A DNA stretch of 16,929 nucleotides, from contig CAYRCG010000033.1 in NCBI GenBank assembly GCA_964422685.1, positions 1 through 16,929 on the forward strand, read 5' to 3'. The stretch comes from Syntrophomonas sp964422685 (GTDB taxonomy: Bacteria > Bacillota > Syntrophomonadia > Syntrophomonadales > Syntrophomonadaceae). The notes beneath the pieces were generated by a model that made no database searches, was not told the origin of the DNA, and saw only the letters and a program-made list of their open reading frames with translations. Positions 1-6,674 of the stretch are shown piece after piece (the first letter of the stretch is position 1; every line of letters begins with the position of its first letter). The position numbers and the translations under genes were made by a program.

Positions 1-134
1 CCTGTCACTCGCCCCCTTTCGCCTGCTCGGCTTCGCTGGGTGTTGCAGCCATGCTCCGCCAATCGCTCGCTGGTATATTCATATCGCGCCGCCCCGCGTC
101 ATTCCGAGCCTGGCGAGGAATCTTCCAAGTTTGC
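1..134. other. GC-rich intergenic stretch downstream of the DUF1002 gene
   Basis: I find no convincing gene here. The first ~95 bases are rich in G and C compared with the neighbouring genes and look like non-coding or repeat-derived DNA. The last part holds the REP-like element listed separately. The window edge cuts this region, so a gene beginning further left cannot be excluded. Confidence 0.4.
97..126. repeat. REP-like dispersed repeat with ATTCC/GGAAT arms
   Basis: The arms ATTCC (101-105) and GGAAT (117-121) form an inverted repeat around GAGCCTGGCGA. The layout, CGTCATTCCGAG...GAGGAATCTT, resembles short non-coding repeats common between genes in many Firmicutes and other bacteria (recalled pattern). 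It starts a few bases after the stop codon of the DUF1002 gene. Copy number cannot be judged from one window. Confidence 0.5.
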
Positions 135-1040
135 CTAAGCTAAGGCGTCCTTTAGACTACTAAACCAGCCCCGAAGAATAGCAAAAAGGCGAGCCAATAT
201 TTCACTATCCTTGCTTTTGTTTTTTACCTCATTCCAGGTTCTTTCCAAACCGCCCAATTGCTCATTCAGGCGGCTTATATTCAGGTTCAGGGAATTTAGC
301 TTTTGCATGAGTGTCAGCATCTGATCGATATCATTCGCCGAAATATTTATGTTAAGATCGGCACTAACCTCGAGGATTATTTTCTTAATTTCCTCGGGGT
401 CGGAAATATTCTTCTCCACCACCTGTCTCTTAACCTCGTAAACTAGCTTTTCCGCTTTATTGCGGCCTATTTTTCTAGCCAGCTTACTGGTTTCAGCTAT
501 CTCCTCATGGGCGGTCTCCTTAGCCTTTTCATCTAGTTTTTCCCCTTGGGCTGTTTCAAAAGCTTTTATTACCCCGGTTAAGGCTGCTGTCCCCGAAACT
601 GCAAAAGGGGCCGATACAATTACCCGGGCGTTTTCTATACCGGCCGTAGACAGGGCATTAGCATACATAAAAGGTGTTATAGCCGTAATATTTCGGGTTT
701 CTACTTCTATCCCCCGGCTTTTTTCTAGAATCTCGCAATACACCGATGAAATAGCCCGACTGCCGATAAGTTCGTCATCTATCAGCCCTTGTAAATAGGC
801 CCTTTCTTCCTGATTACTGACACTTATATATTGGGTATCCCGCTCCCGATTATTTTGCCAGCTAGCGAAATAGGCCATCAGTTCCCGTTTTTGCTTATCG
901 GTCAGATCCTCACCGAAACTTATTACTATTTTGGCCCTTTCTGCTTTTAGTACCGTGCGGCTGCTATCTTGGCGAAGAAAATAACCGCTAGTAATAAGCA
1001 GGGCAGAAACCACTAGTATAATAATCCCTTTATGGCGCAT
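135..1040 (-). CDS. DUF1002 family exported/membrane-anchored protein
   Basis: A 301-residue protein with an N-terminal hydrophobic stretch (about residues 5-22), either a signal peptide or a membrane anchor, so the rest is probably outside the cytoplasm. The DUF1002 hallmark lies in the middle: IVISFGEDLT near 38-47, NITAITPFMYANAL near 117-130, TAGIENARV at 132-140, then APFAVSGTAALTGV at 144-157. The second half is helical and charged, with a probable coiled coil about 240-275. The family occurs in Firmicutes (YpuA-like) and has no established biochemical role that I know of. The ATG start at 1040 has a strong ribosome site, AGGAGG, just upstream. It follows ispF by 98 bases in the same direction, so it may be read through from the isp genes or have its own weak promoter. 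The family call is firm; the function is unknown. Confidence 0.85.
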   Translation of the reverse strand: MRHKGIIILVVSALLITSGYFLRQDSSRTVLKAERAKIVISFGEDLTDKQKRELMAYFASWQNNRERDTQYISVSNQEERAYLQGLIDDELIGSRAISSVYCEILEKSRGIEVETRNITAITPFMYANALSTAGIENARVIVSAPFAVSGTAALTGVIKAFETAQGEKLDEKAKETAHEEIAETSKLARKIGRNKAEKLVYEVKRQVVEKNISDPEEIKKIILEVSADLNINISANDIDQMLTLMQKLNSLNLNISRLNEQLGGLERTWNEVKNKSKDSEILARLFAILRGWFSSLKDALA

Positions 1041-1138
1041 TTTAATACCTCCTGCTGGTTTTTACTATTTTTGCACCTTCAGGAGATAATTATGCGCAAC
1101 GGGCGGTCAAAAGGCAGCGAGCAACCTCAGCTTTCAAA

Positions 1139-1609
1139 TTAACGCTTTATCAAGACTACAGCATGGGCGGATATCCCTTCCTGGCGACCTGCAAAACCTA
1201 ATCCTTCTGAAGTCGTGGCCTTTACGTTCACCTGCCCCGCTTCGACCCCCAAGCAACAAGCGATATTCTGCCGCATCTGTTCTATATAGGGTGCTAAACG
1301 GGGTTCTTGCGCCACTATCGTACTATCGAGATTAACTACTTCCCAGCCAAGATCCCGCAAAATATCTGCTACTGCTTGTAGTAGCAACAGGCTGCTTATA
1401 TCTCGGTATTTTTCATCGCTATCGGGAAAATGCCTGCCTATATCCCCTAAGGCAGCTGCCCCTAATAGAGCATCGGCGATAGCATGAAGCAGAACATCCG
1501 CATCCGAATGTCCTAGAAGACCTTTAGCATGGGGTATTTCTACCCCCCCTAAAACCAGTCGTCTGCCTGCTTGCAGGCGATGCACATCATAACCATACCC
1601 AACCCTCAA
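1139..1609 (-). CDS. ispF: 2-C-methyl-D-erythritol 2,4-cyclodiphosphate synthase
   Basis: This 156-residue enzyme converts CDP-ME 2-phosphate into 2-C-methyl-D-erythritol 2,4-cyclodiphosphate with loss of CMP. It is a middle step of the MEP isoprenoid pathway and is active as a cytoplasmic trimer. The metal ligands Asp8, His10 (in YDVHRL) and His42 are present at the family's positions, and GLLGHSDADVLLHA and the C-terminal VKATTSEGLGF are intact. Length is normal. The start is TTG, giving MRVGYGYDVH; it is preceded by AGGAG at about 7 bases and lies 4 bases after the ispD stop, so the two are translated together. IspD and IspF act on either side of IspE, which is not in this window. Function is secure; the TTG start is very likely. 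Confidence 0.96.
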   Translation of the reverse strand: MRVGYGYDVHRLQAGRRLVLGGVEIPHAKGLLGHSDADVLLHAIADALLGAAALGDIGRHFPDSDEKYRDISSLLLLQAVADILRDLGWEVVNLDSTIVAQEPRLAPYIEQMRQNIACCLGVEAGQVNVKATTSEGLGFAGRQEGISAHAVVLIKR

Positions 1610-1613
1610 AACC

Positions 1614-2315
1614 TTACTCCTTCCCTGTAGTTTCCAGAATAGTCCGGGCTATGACTAGATCCTCTGGGGTCGTTATTTTCAGGTTGTTATAATCCCCCGG
1701 TACCACTTTAACCCGACCGATGTATTTCTCATAAAGGGAGGCGTCATCGGTTGCGTTTATACCCTGCTCCCGTGCATATTCGTAAGACTTGTAAAGCTCA
1801 CCATAGCGGAATATCTGCGGTGTCTGAATAGCAAATATAGCAGCCCTATCCAAGGTTTGCCGCACGAAGTTATCCTTATCCACTTTTTTCAAAGTATCCC
1901 GGACCGCCACGGCAGGTATGGCCGCCCCCCATCGGACAGCTGCCTCCAGTATCCTCATAACCAATTCAACGGTTACAAAAGGCCGCGCACCATCGTGAAC
2001 GGCCACATAATCTGTATCTTTATCTAACTCATTTAGTCCTAACCAGATAGAATCTTGTCTTTCCAACCCCCCCGCTATCACCCGGCTTACCTTTTTGTAA
2101 CCACAGGCTTTTACCACTGCTTTTTCGCAGTATTCTATCTCTGGTTCTTTAGCTACAATTATGATATCCTTCACTATTTCCATCTTTTCGAAAGTATCTA
2201 ACGAATAGGTTAGAAGAGGACGCGTTCCTAGCTGAATATACTGCTTGTTAGTCTTACTTCCCATCCTGCTGCCGCTCCCCGCAGCCGCTATAACAACCCG
2301 AAGGTTGTTAACCAT
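1614..2315 (-). CDS. ispD: 2-C-methyl-D-erythritol 4-phosphate cytidylyltransferase
   Basis: IspD (233 residues) transfers CMP from CTP to 2-C-methyl-D-erythritol 4-phosphate, giving CDP-ME in the MEP pathway. The CTP-binding glycine-rich loop AAGSGSRMG is at residues 11-19, followed by NKQYIQL. HDGARP is at 107-112, TPQIFRY at 165-171, TDDASLYE at 189-196 and NLKITTPEDL at 211-220, all family hallmarks in the right order. The ATG start at 2315 overlaps the yacL stop by 8 bases, with AGAGGTG upstream, so translation is probably coupled to yacL. The gene order yacL-ispD-ispF is the same as in Bacillus subtilis. Nothing is missing. Confidence 0.97.
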   Translation of the reverse strand: MVNNLRVVIAAAGSGSRMGSKTNKQYIQLGTRPLLTYSLDTFEKMEIVKDIIIVAKEPEIEYCEKAVVKACGYKKVSRVIAGGLERQDSIWLGLNELDKDTDYVAVHDGARPFVTVELVMRILEAAVRWGAAIPAVAVRDTLKKVDKDNFVRQTLDRAAIFAIQTPQIFRYGELYKSYEYAREQGINATDDASLYEKYIGRVKVVPGDYNNLKITTPEDLVIARTILETTGKE

Positions 2316-3405
2316 ATAAATTCACCTCTTGTATCCCTTTGTAATTATCCGTGACCAATTCCTTTTCTTCTTTGACTTTGCGGGTAAATATCATCCTGCC
2401 GGCTGCCGTTTGAAATACGCTGGTTACAACCACATCTATATCATTGCCAATCTCATCATGGGCTTGCTCCACCACCACCATAGTACCATCCTCCAAATAA
2501 CCGATTCCTTGACCCGCTTCCTTTCCTTCCCTGACGATACCGGTATGCATGGTTTCCCCCGGGTAAACCATTATCTTAACCGCGTTGGTCAATTCGTTGA
2601 TGTTTAATACCTTAATCCCCTGTAATTCAGCCACTTTGTTAAGATTGTAATCATTAGTGATGATACTGGCACCGAATAGTTTGCACAAACGCAACAGTTT
2701 GGCATCGACTTCCTTTTCCTCCAAAATATCTTCTTCTATTATATCAATATTTATCTGCGGATGCTTCTGCATTTTCCCTAAAAGTTCTAAGCCCCTTCTA
2801 CCTTTATTACGTCGTATATTGTCAGAAGAATCAGCTATATGCTGTAATTCTTCGATAACAAAATTCGGCACCAACAAGGAACCATCTAAAAAGTTGCTAA
2901 GACATACATCATAAATCCGGCCATCTATAATCGCGCTGGTATCCAAAACCTTTAAGCTAGAGGCAATAGGGGCATCCATGTTTTTATAGGACCGGCTTAA
3001 TAGAGCTAGCAGCTCGTGACTCCGCGAAGCCCCTATCCTGAGTCCTATAATACTGCTCACAGTGAAGATTGCCAGGGCTAAATAGTTCCCAACTCCACCT
3101 ATCCGGGATAGCGGATAACTGCTGAGCGTCCCCAGCATTACACCTACAATTAAACCACCGATCCCACCCAATAATACATCGATCGAAGTCATTTCAACAG
3201 ACTTCCTTACACGGGAATAAAACCGGGAAAAACAATTCAGCATCTTGCAGGAAAATAGATAGAATAAAAGAAAGGCCCCTATCCCCAAAGCAATCTGTCC
3301 GCCTCTGCCGGGATGCAAAAATCTACCGGCTGAACTAGCTAAGCCGATTCCAAAGATCATGCCTAGGACCAGCAAGGCTTTAGAAACAGATAATTTATTA
3401 CGCAT
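2308..3405 (-). CDS. yacL: YacL-type membrane PIN-TRAM domain protein
   Basis: A 365-residue membrane protein. About four hydrophobic segments lie in the first 125 residues, followed by a cytoplasmic PIN-fold nuclease domain and a C-terminal TRAM domain (about 287-347), which usually binds RNA. PIN acidic residues are visible: D155 and D161 in VLDTSAIIDGR, E185/E186 in IEEL, D234 in VDAK and D252 in ITNDYN. This suggests a metal-dependent nuclease, but I know of no settled substrate. I chose the ATG at 3405 rather than the in-frame ATG at 3423, because GGAGG lies 9 bases before 3405 whereas 3423 has only weak purine runs. The upstream ATG would add six residues (MRRLII). The gene is first in a yacL-ispD-ispF unit under its own promoter at 3462-3492. 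Confidence 0.93.
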   Translation of the reverse strand: MRNKLSVSKALLVLGMIFGIGLASSAGRFLHPGRGGQIALGIGAFLLFYLFSCKMLNCFSRFYSRVRKSVEMTSIDVLLGGIGGLIVGVMLGTLSSYPLSRIGGVGNYLALAIFTVSSIIGLRIGASRSHELLALLSRSYKNMDAPIASSLKVLDTSAIIDGRIYDVCLSNFLDGSLLVPNFVIEELQHIADSSDNIRRNKGRRGLELLGKMQKHPQINIDIIEEDILEEKEVDAKLLRLCKLFGASIITNDYNLNKVAELQGIKVLNINELTNAVKIMVYPGETMHTGIVREGKEAGQGIGYLEDGTMVVVEQAHDEIGNDIDVVVTSVFQTAAGRMIFTRKVKEEKELVTDNYKGIQEVNLYG

Positions 3406-3413
3406 AATAATCA

Positions 3414-3456
3414 ACCTCCGCATAATTATTCTTCTAATTATTCTTCTATCGGAGGT
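3414..3456 (-). promoter_or_regulatory. yacL leader: SD and anti-SD inverted repeat with 12-base tandem duplication
   Basis: The ribosome site of yacL (CGGAGGT in the transcript, plus 3414-3420) is perfectly complementary over 7 bases to ACCTCCG at 3450-3456, near the expected transcript 5' end. The loop between them contains a perfect 12-base direct duplication (AATTATTCTTCT on the plus strand, 3424-3435 and 3436-3447). The pairing could hide the ribosome site. This is inference from complementarity only. Confidence 0.35.
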
Positions 3457-3461
3457 GCCTA

Positions 3462-3492
3462 ATTATACCATATCTGTTGATTTATTTGTAAA
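3462..3492 (-). promoter_or_regulatory. Sigma-A type promoter for yacL-ispD-ispF
   Basis: On the minus strand there is a perfect -10 TATAAT (plus 3462-3467) with the extended TGG just before it. TTTACA (plus 3487-3492) is a 5/6 match to the -35 box, at a slightly long spacing of 19. Transcription would start near 3455. It is divergent from the promoter of the small plus-strand gene. Confidence 0.6.
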
Positions 3493-3564
3493 ACGGGAAA
3501 TTGCGCTAAGATTCTTTACCCTTGCAGGCATATACGAGTGAATTCGCTGTGAAAACCTATTTTG

Positions 3565-3591
3565 TTGCGGCTTTATCCCGCAAGGCTTTAT
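3565..3591. promoter_or_regulatory. Possible operator: inverted repeat and direct repeats before the plus-strand promoter
   Basis: TTGCGG (3565-3570) and CCGCAA (3578-3583) form an inverted repeat. GGCTTTAT occurs twice, at 3569-3576 and 3584-3591, and the second copy touches the -35 box. The arrangement is typical of a regulator site, but no known operator is recognised. Confidence 0.25.
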
Positions 3592-3620
3592 TGACAAACC
3601 AGCAAATTAAGGGCTATAAT
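3591..3620 (+). promoter_or_regulatory. Consensus sigma-A promoter
   Basis: TTGACA (3591-3596) and TATAAT (3615-3620) match the sigma-A consensus perfectly with an 18-base spacer. They lie 37 bases before the ATG of the small plus-strand gene. This is the strongest-looking promoter in the window by consensus match. Confidence 0.85.
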
Positions 3621-3657
3621 TTTATCAAATCACGGCGAAAAGGGGGCAAGTCTCTTT

Positions 3658-4056
3658 ATGAAGGACTTGATATGTGATGAGTTCCAAAATGTTGTAGCCG
3701 ACCTTTTGATTAGACATCGCAGCATTTTAGACATCCTTTCCAAGCTTTCTGAATCAACCTGCCGGGTTAACCGGGCGGTTACAAAATCTGTTACAGATTG
3801 TGGATGCCTTTCAATCCTTGCCGAGAAACTGCAGATCCCAGATCACATCAATACCTTCGAGGAACTCAGAAATTATCTTGATAATCATTTACACGGACAA
3901 CTTTGTAGCAACTGTGAAGAGATTGTCCTCAACGAAATGGGCAAAATGCTTTTCTATACCGCAGCTTTATGTAACACGTTGGATATCAGCCTTTATGATG
4001 TCTTTATCAAGGAGTACAAAAAAGCTTCCACCCTAGGGGTATTTAATATGACATGA
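3658..4056 (+). CDS. Small conserved-looking cysteine-containing protein of unknown function
   Basis: A 132-residue soluble protein with no signal peptide or membrane segment, and the only plus-strand gene here. It is largely helical by eye. It has seven cysteines, including a CGC pair (48-50) and CSNC (83-86) just after HLHGQL, which could bind metal or form disulfides. I recall similar Firmicutes proteins starting with CDEFQN and RHRSILD, filed as DUF1573-type; this is memory, not a search. The segment from about 87 to 126 (EIVLNEMG... to ...YKKASTLG) also loosely resembles the helical core of MazG-like nucleotide pyrophosphohydrolases, but the usual acidic EExxD pattern is not intact. A consensus promoter and GGGGG ribosome site precede it, and a hairpin follows. 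It is convergent with disA. That it is a gene is nearly certain; its function is unknown. Confidence 0.8.
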   Translation: MKDLICDEFQNVVADLLIRHRSILDILSKLSESTCRVNRAVTKSVTDCGCLSILAEKLQIPDHINTFEELRNYLDNHLHGQLCSNCEEIVLNEMGKMLFYTAALCNTLDISLYDVFIKEYKKASTLGVFNMT

Positions 4057-4076
4057 TTTAGCGGAATAATCGCTTG

Positions 4077-4112
4077 AGGCGGGAGCAATTGCACCCGCCT
4101 TCACTTTCGTTT
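4077..4112 (+). terminator. Hairpin terminator after the plus-strand gene
   Basis: AGGCGGG (4077-4083) pairs with CCCGCCT (4094-4100). The loop contains the palindrome GCAATTGC, which can lengthen the stem across an A-A mismatch. A T-rich but interrupted run follows on the plus strand. It lies 20 bases after the stop codon. Confidence 0.6.
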
Positions 4113-4116
4113 GCCT

Positions 4117-4141
4117 AAATATAATAATTCCCGCCGGGAAT
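4117..4141 (-). terminator. Probable terminator after disA
   Basis: The inverted repeat ATTCCCG/CGGGAAT at 4127-4141 forms a short tight hairpin. On the minus strand it is followed by TATTATATTT. It is 33 bases past the disA stop and back to back with the terminator of the convergent gene. The very small loop lowers confidence. Confidence 0.45.
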
Positions 4142-4173
4142 CCGTCAATCTGTCTGCTTCCGTCTCCGTCCCG

Positions 4174-5244
4174 CTATAGCATATACTCCAAAAGCAATTG
4201 TTCTTGCATACGTTTTAGCCCATTTTTGATAGAACGAGCTCTAACTTCTCCAATGCCTTCAACATCATCTAATTCTTCGATACTAGCCCGCAAAACATTG
4301 CTCAGCAGTCCGAATCTTTCGACCAGGTTATCAATTATGGATAAAGGTATTCGGGGCAGCTTATGCAGCATTCTATAGCCTTGGGGGGAAACCTGCTGTT
4401 CCAAGTGACTGCTGCTGGTGCCCATGGACAGTATTCGGGCGATGAATAAGGAGTCAGTGACATCTTCCTGAAAGGCCCGCCGCATATTGCCCAATAGCTC
4501 TTGCGGCATCTTACTGCCACCGCTAGAATAATCCTGGATAATGAATAAGGCCTCCTCCTCAACCGAAGCCATCATTTCATCGAGTTGCATCCTCACTAAC
4601 CGACCTTCACTTCCCAGTTCAACAATGTGGTTTTCAATTTCTTCGGCTATATCCAAGACCTTCAAACTGCGCCAGATAACCTTGCAGACATCGGAGATAG
4701 TGACCATATCCTCGAATTCTAACCCGCCCAGGCGTTGTAGTTCACGGGCATACACATTGCGGTATTTTTCCAGGGTCTGTAATGCCTGGTTGGCCTTAAC
4801 CAATATGGAGGGCAGGTCCCGCAAACGGAATACTATATTGCCTTGATATAAGGTTACTACTTTACGTCGCTGGGATATAGCCACCACCATTTGCCCGGTT
4901 TGCCTGGCAACCCTCTCTGCGGTGCGGTGTCTAATCCCGGTTTCATTAGAATGGATTTCCGGGTCGGGGGCCAGTTGGGTATTAGCTGTTATGATTCTGG
5001 AAGCGTCATTATTGGTAATAATTGCTCCGTCCATTTTGGCTAGTTCATATAGCCGGGAGGGCGTGAATTCGCAGTCGATATGAAATCCGCCGCTGACTAG
5101 TTTCATTAAATCAGGCGAATCCCCTACTACGATAAGCCCACCGGTATCGGCTTGCAATATGTTTTCTACTCCTAAGCGAAATACCGTACCCGGCGCCAGC
5201 ATCTGGAGATATTTTTTAAAAGTTCCTTTATATATCTCTTCCAA
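4174..5244 (-). CDS. disA: DNA integrity scanning protein, diadenylate cyclase DisA
   Basis: DisA (356 residues) makes cyclic di-AMP from two ATP, and in sporulating Firmicutes it scans DNA and signals damage. The N-terminal DAC domain (about 1-145) has the catalytic DGA motif at 72-74 and RHRTAER at 105-111. A helical linker follows (about 150-285). The C-terminal helix-hairpin-helix DNA-binding region is about 305-356, with LDDVEGIGEVRARSIKNGL. The start is TTG at 5244, preceded by GGAGG inside the end of radA; only 5 bases separate the genes. No better ATG fits the family's N-terminus. It is last in the ctsR operon, beside radA, as in Bacillus, where RadA and DisA are functionally linked. 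Length and motifs are normal. Confidence 0.97.
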   Translation of the reverse strand: MEEIYKGTFKKYLQMLAPGTVFRLGVENILQADTGGLIVVGDSPDLMKLVSGGFHIDCEFTPSRLYELAKMDGAIITNNDASRIITANTQLAPDPEIHSNETGIRHRTAERVARQTGQMVVAISQRRKVVTLYQGNIVFRLRDLPSILVKANQALQTLEKYRNVYARELQRLGGLEFEDMVTISDVCKVIWRSLKVLDIAEEIENHIVELGSEGRLVRMQLDEMMASVEEEALFIIQDYSSGGSKMPQELLGNMRRAFQEDVTDSLFIARILSMGTSSSHLEQQVSPQGYRMLHKLPRIPLSIIDNLVERFGLLSNVLRASIEELDDVEGIGEVRARSIKNGLKRMQEQLLLEYML

Positions 5245-5249
5245 CTGCT

Positions 5250-6602
5250 CTATCCCTCCAACACTATATCTATAAAACGGTCCAGGCTTCCTGCCTCTAT
5301 GATCTCTATATTTTGGGCGGGCAAAGATGTCCTGCCTAGGGCGGGGATAATAACTCTTTTATAGCCCATTCTCTCTATTTCCTTCAGGCGTAAATCCAGG
5401 AAAGATACCGGTCTGATCTGTCCGTTAAGGCTAATCTCGCCGATAAAAACACTATCCATCGCCAAGGGTTTTTCCAGGTAGCTCGATAAAACCGCAGCCG
5501 CTATTCCCAAATCCACAGAAGGGTCTTTCAGAAAAACCCCGCCGGGCACCTTAAGATATACATCGCAGCTTGATAGTTTATAGCCCCTCCTTTTTTCTAG
5601 AACCGCGGTTATCAACGATAGACGGTTTTGATCTATTCCCGAGACCATCCGTCGCGGGTAACCGGCCCCCGACGAAGAAACTAGGGCCTGTATTTCAATT
5701 AGTAAAGGCCTGCTTCCTTCCACACTAGCCACCACTGCAGTTCCGCTAGAAGGCTCTGGGCTTGAACTTAAAAAAACGGAGGATGGATCCGGCACCTCCA
5801 TTAAGCCCAAGCTGCTCATTTCCATGAGTGCTATTTCATCAGTGGCTCCATAACGATTCTTGGCAGCGCGCAAAAGTCGGAAAAAGAAGTTCTTTTCCCC
5901 TTCAAAGTATATAACTACATCTACTATATGCTCTAAAACCTTGGGTCCGGCCAAAGAACCATCTTTGGTCACATGTCCCACTAAAAATACCGCCTTATCC
6001 AGCTTCTTGGCAATATTCATTATGGCGGCAGTGCTTTCTTTTAATTGGGATATGCTTCCGGGAAGGGACGATAATTGCGAAGTATAAACCGTTTGTATAG
6101 AATCGATAATGATTAAGTCCGGGTCTAAATCATCTATGTAGGTGTGGAGGAAATCGATATCCTGCTCATTGAGCAGAAATATCGCATCGCTGTTAATTCC
6201 TAAACGACCGGCCCTTACACGGATCTGTTGCAGGGATTCCTCCCCGGATAGGTATAGCACTTTTTTCCCGGCGGAGGCTGTCAGTCCGGCTACCTGTAAT
6301 AGCAAGGTTGATTTGCCTATACCCGGGTCTCCCCCCAATAAAATCAATGAACCGGGAACGATGCCGCCTCCCAGAACTCGGTCAAATTCTGCCAAGCCAC
6401 TACTAAATCTGGGGCTGTCTTCCTCCGAAAGCTGGTTTAAAGGGATAGCGGCAACTCGCCCCGCGGTATCCCGCAAGGGCTTGTTGCCTACACTTTCCTC
6501 CACCAAGCTATTCCAAGCCGAACAGCCGGGGCATTTACCTAACCATTTGGCAGTCACATAACCGCATTGGTGGCATACGAATCTGCTGATGATCTTTCCC
6601 AT
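5250..6602 (-). CDS. radA: DNA repair protein RadA (Sms)
   Basis: RadA (450 residues) is a RecA-like ATPase that promotes branch migration during recombination and repair. The N-terminal zinc finger has C10, C13, C24 and C27. The RecA-like core has a Walker A GDPGIGKS at 91-98 and Walker B near 162-167 (DLIIID). The RadA-specific KNRFG motif appears as KNRYG at 248-252. The C-terminal Lon-like domain (about 280-450) contains KVPGGVFLKDPSVDLGIAAA, the standard non-catalytic form. ATG at 6602 has GGGAGG a few bases before it. It follows clpC after 72 bases that contain a probable internal promoter, so radA and disA may be expressed apart from heat shock. The Phe-to-Tyr change in the motif is conservative. 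Confidence 0.97.
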   Translation of the reverse strand: MGKIISRFVCHQCGYVTAKWLGKCPGCSAWNSLVEESVGNKPLRDTAGRVAAIPLNQLSEEDSPRFSSGLAEFDRVLGGGIVPGSLILLGGDPGIGKSTLLLQVAGLTASAGKKVLYLSGEESLQQIRVRAGRLGINSDAIFLLNEQDIDFLHTYIDDLDPDLIIIDSIQTVYTSQLSSLPGSISQLKESTAAIMNIAKKLDKAVFLVGHVTKDGSLAGPKVLEHIVDVVIYFEGEKNFFFRLLRAAKNRYGATDEIALMEMSSLGLMEVPDPSSVFLSSSPEPSSGTAVVASVEGSRPLLIEIQALVSSSGAGYPRRMVSGIDQNRLSLITAVLEKRRGYKLSSCDVYLKVPGGVFLKDPSVDLGIAAAVLSSYLEKPLAMDSVFIGEISLNGQIRPVSFLDLRLKEIERMGYKRVIIPALGRTSLPAQNIEIIEAGSLDRFIDIVLEG

Positions 6603-6620
6603 AATTCCTCCCTTAGAAGA

Positions 6621-6650
6621 ATTATATTATATATCGTGTTGCTTCGGCAA
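6621..6650 (-). promoter_or_regulatory. Probable internal promoter for radA-disA
   Basis: Two overlapping TATAAT boxes lie on the minus strand (plus 6621-6626 and 6626-6631). TTGCCG (plus 6645-6650, 4/6 match to the -35 box) is 18 bases from the downstream one. It sits in the largest gap inside the operon, between clpC and radA. Confidence 0.45.
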
Positions 6651-6674
6651 AAATTGTTTAAGCAATGATGAAGA

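Noticed and set aside
460..798. Plus-strand reading frame of 112 codons
   Set aside because: It is antisense to the clear DUF1002 gene, with no family features and no ribosome site I could support.
1041..1138. Promoter for the DUF1002 gene (TTGACC with CATAAT)
   Set aside because: The spacing between the two boxes is only about 10 bases, so this pair cannot work as a standard promoter.
3406..3423. Upstream ATG for yacL
   Set aside because: It has no good ribosome site of its own, and the GGAGG that serves the next ATG lies inside this stretch.
3658..4056. Calling the small plus-strand protein a MazG-type pyrophosphohydrolase
   Set aside because: The acidic metal-binding pattern of that family is not complete, so only a loose resemblance is recorded.
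6142..6561. Plus-strand reading frame of 139 codons opposite radA
   Set aside because: Shadow of radA; no recognisable domain.
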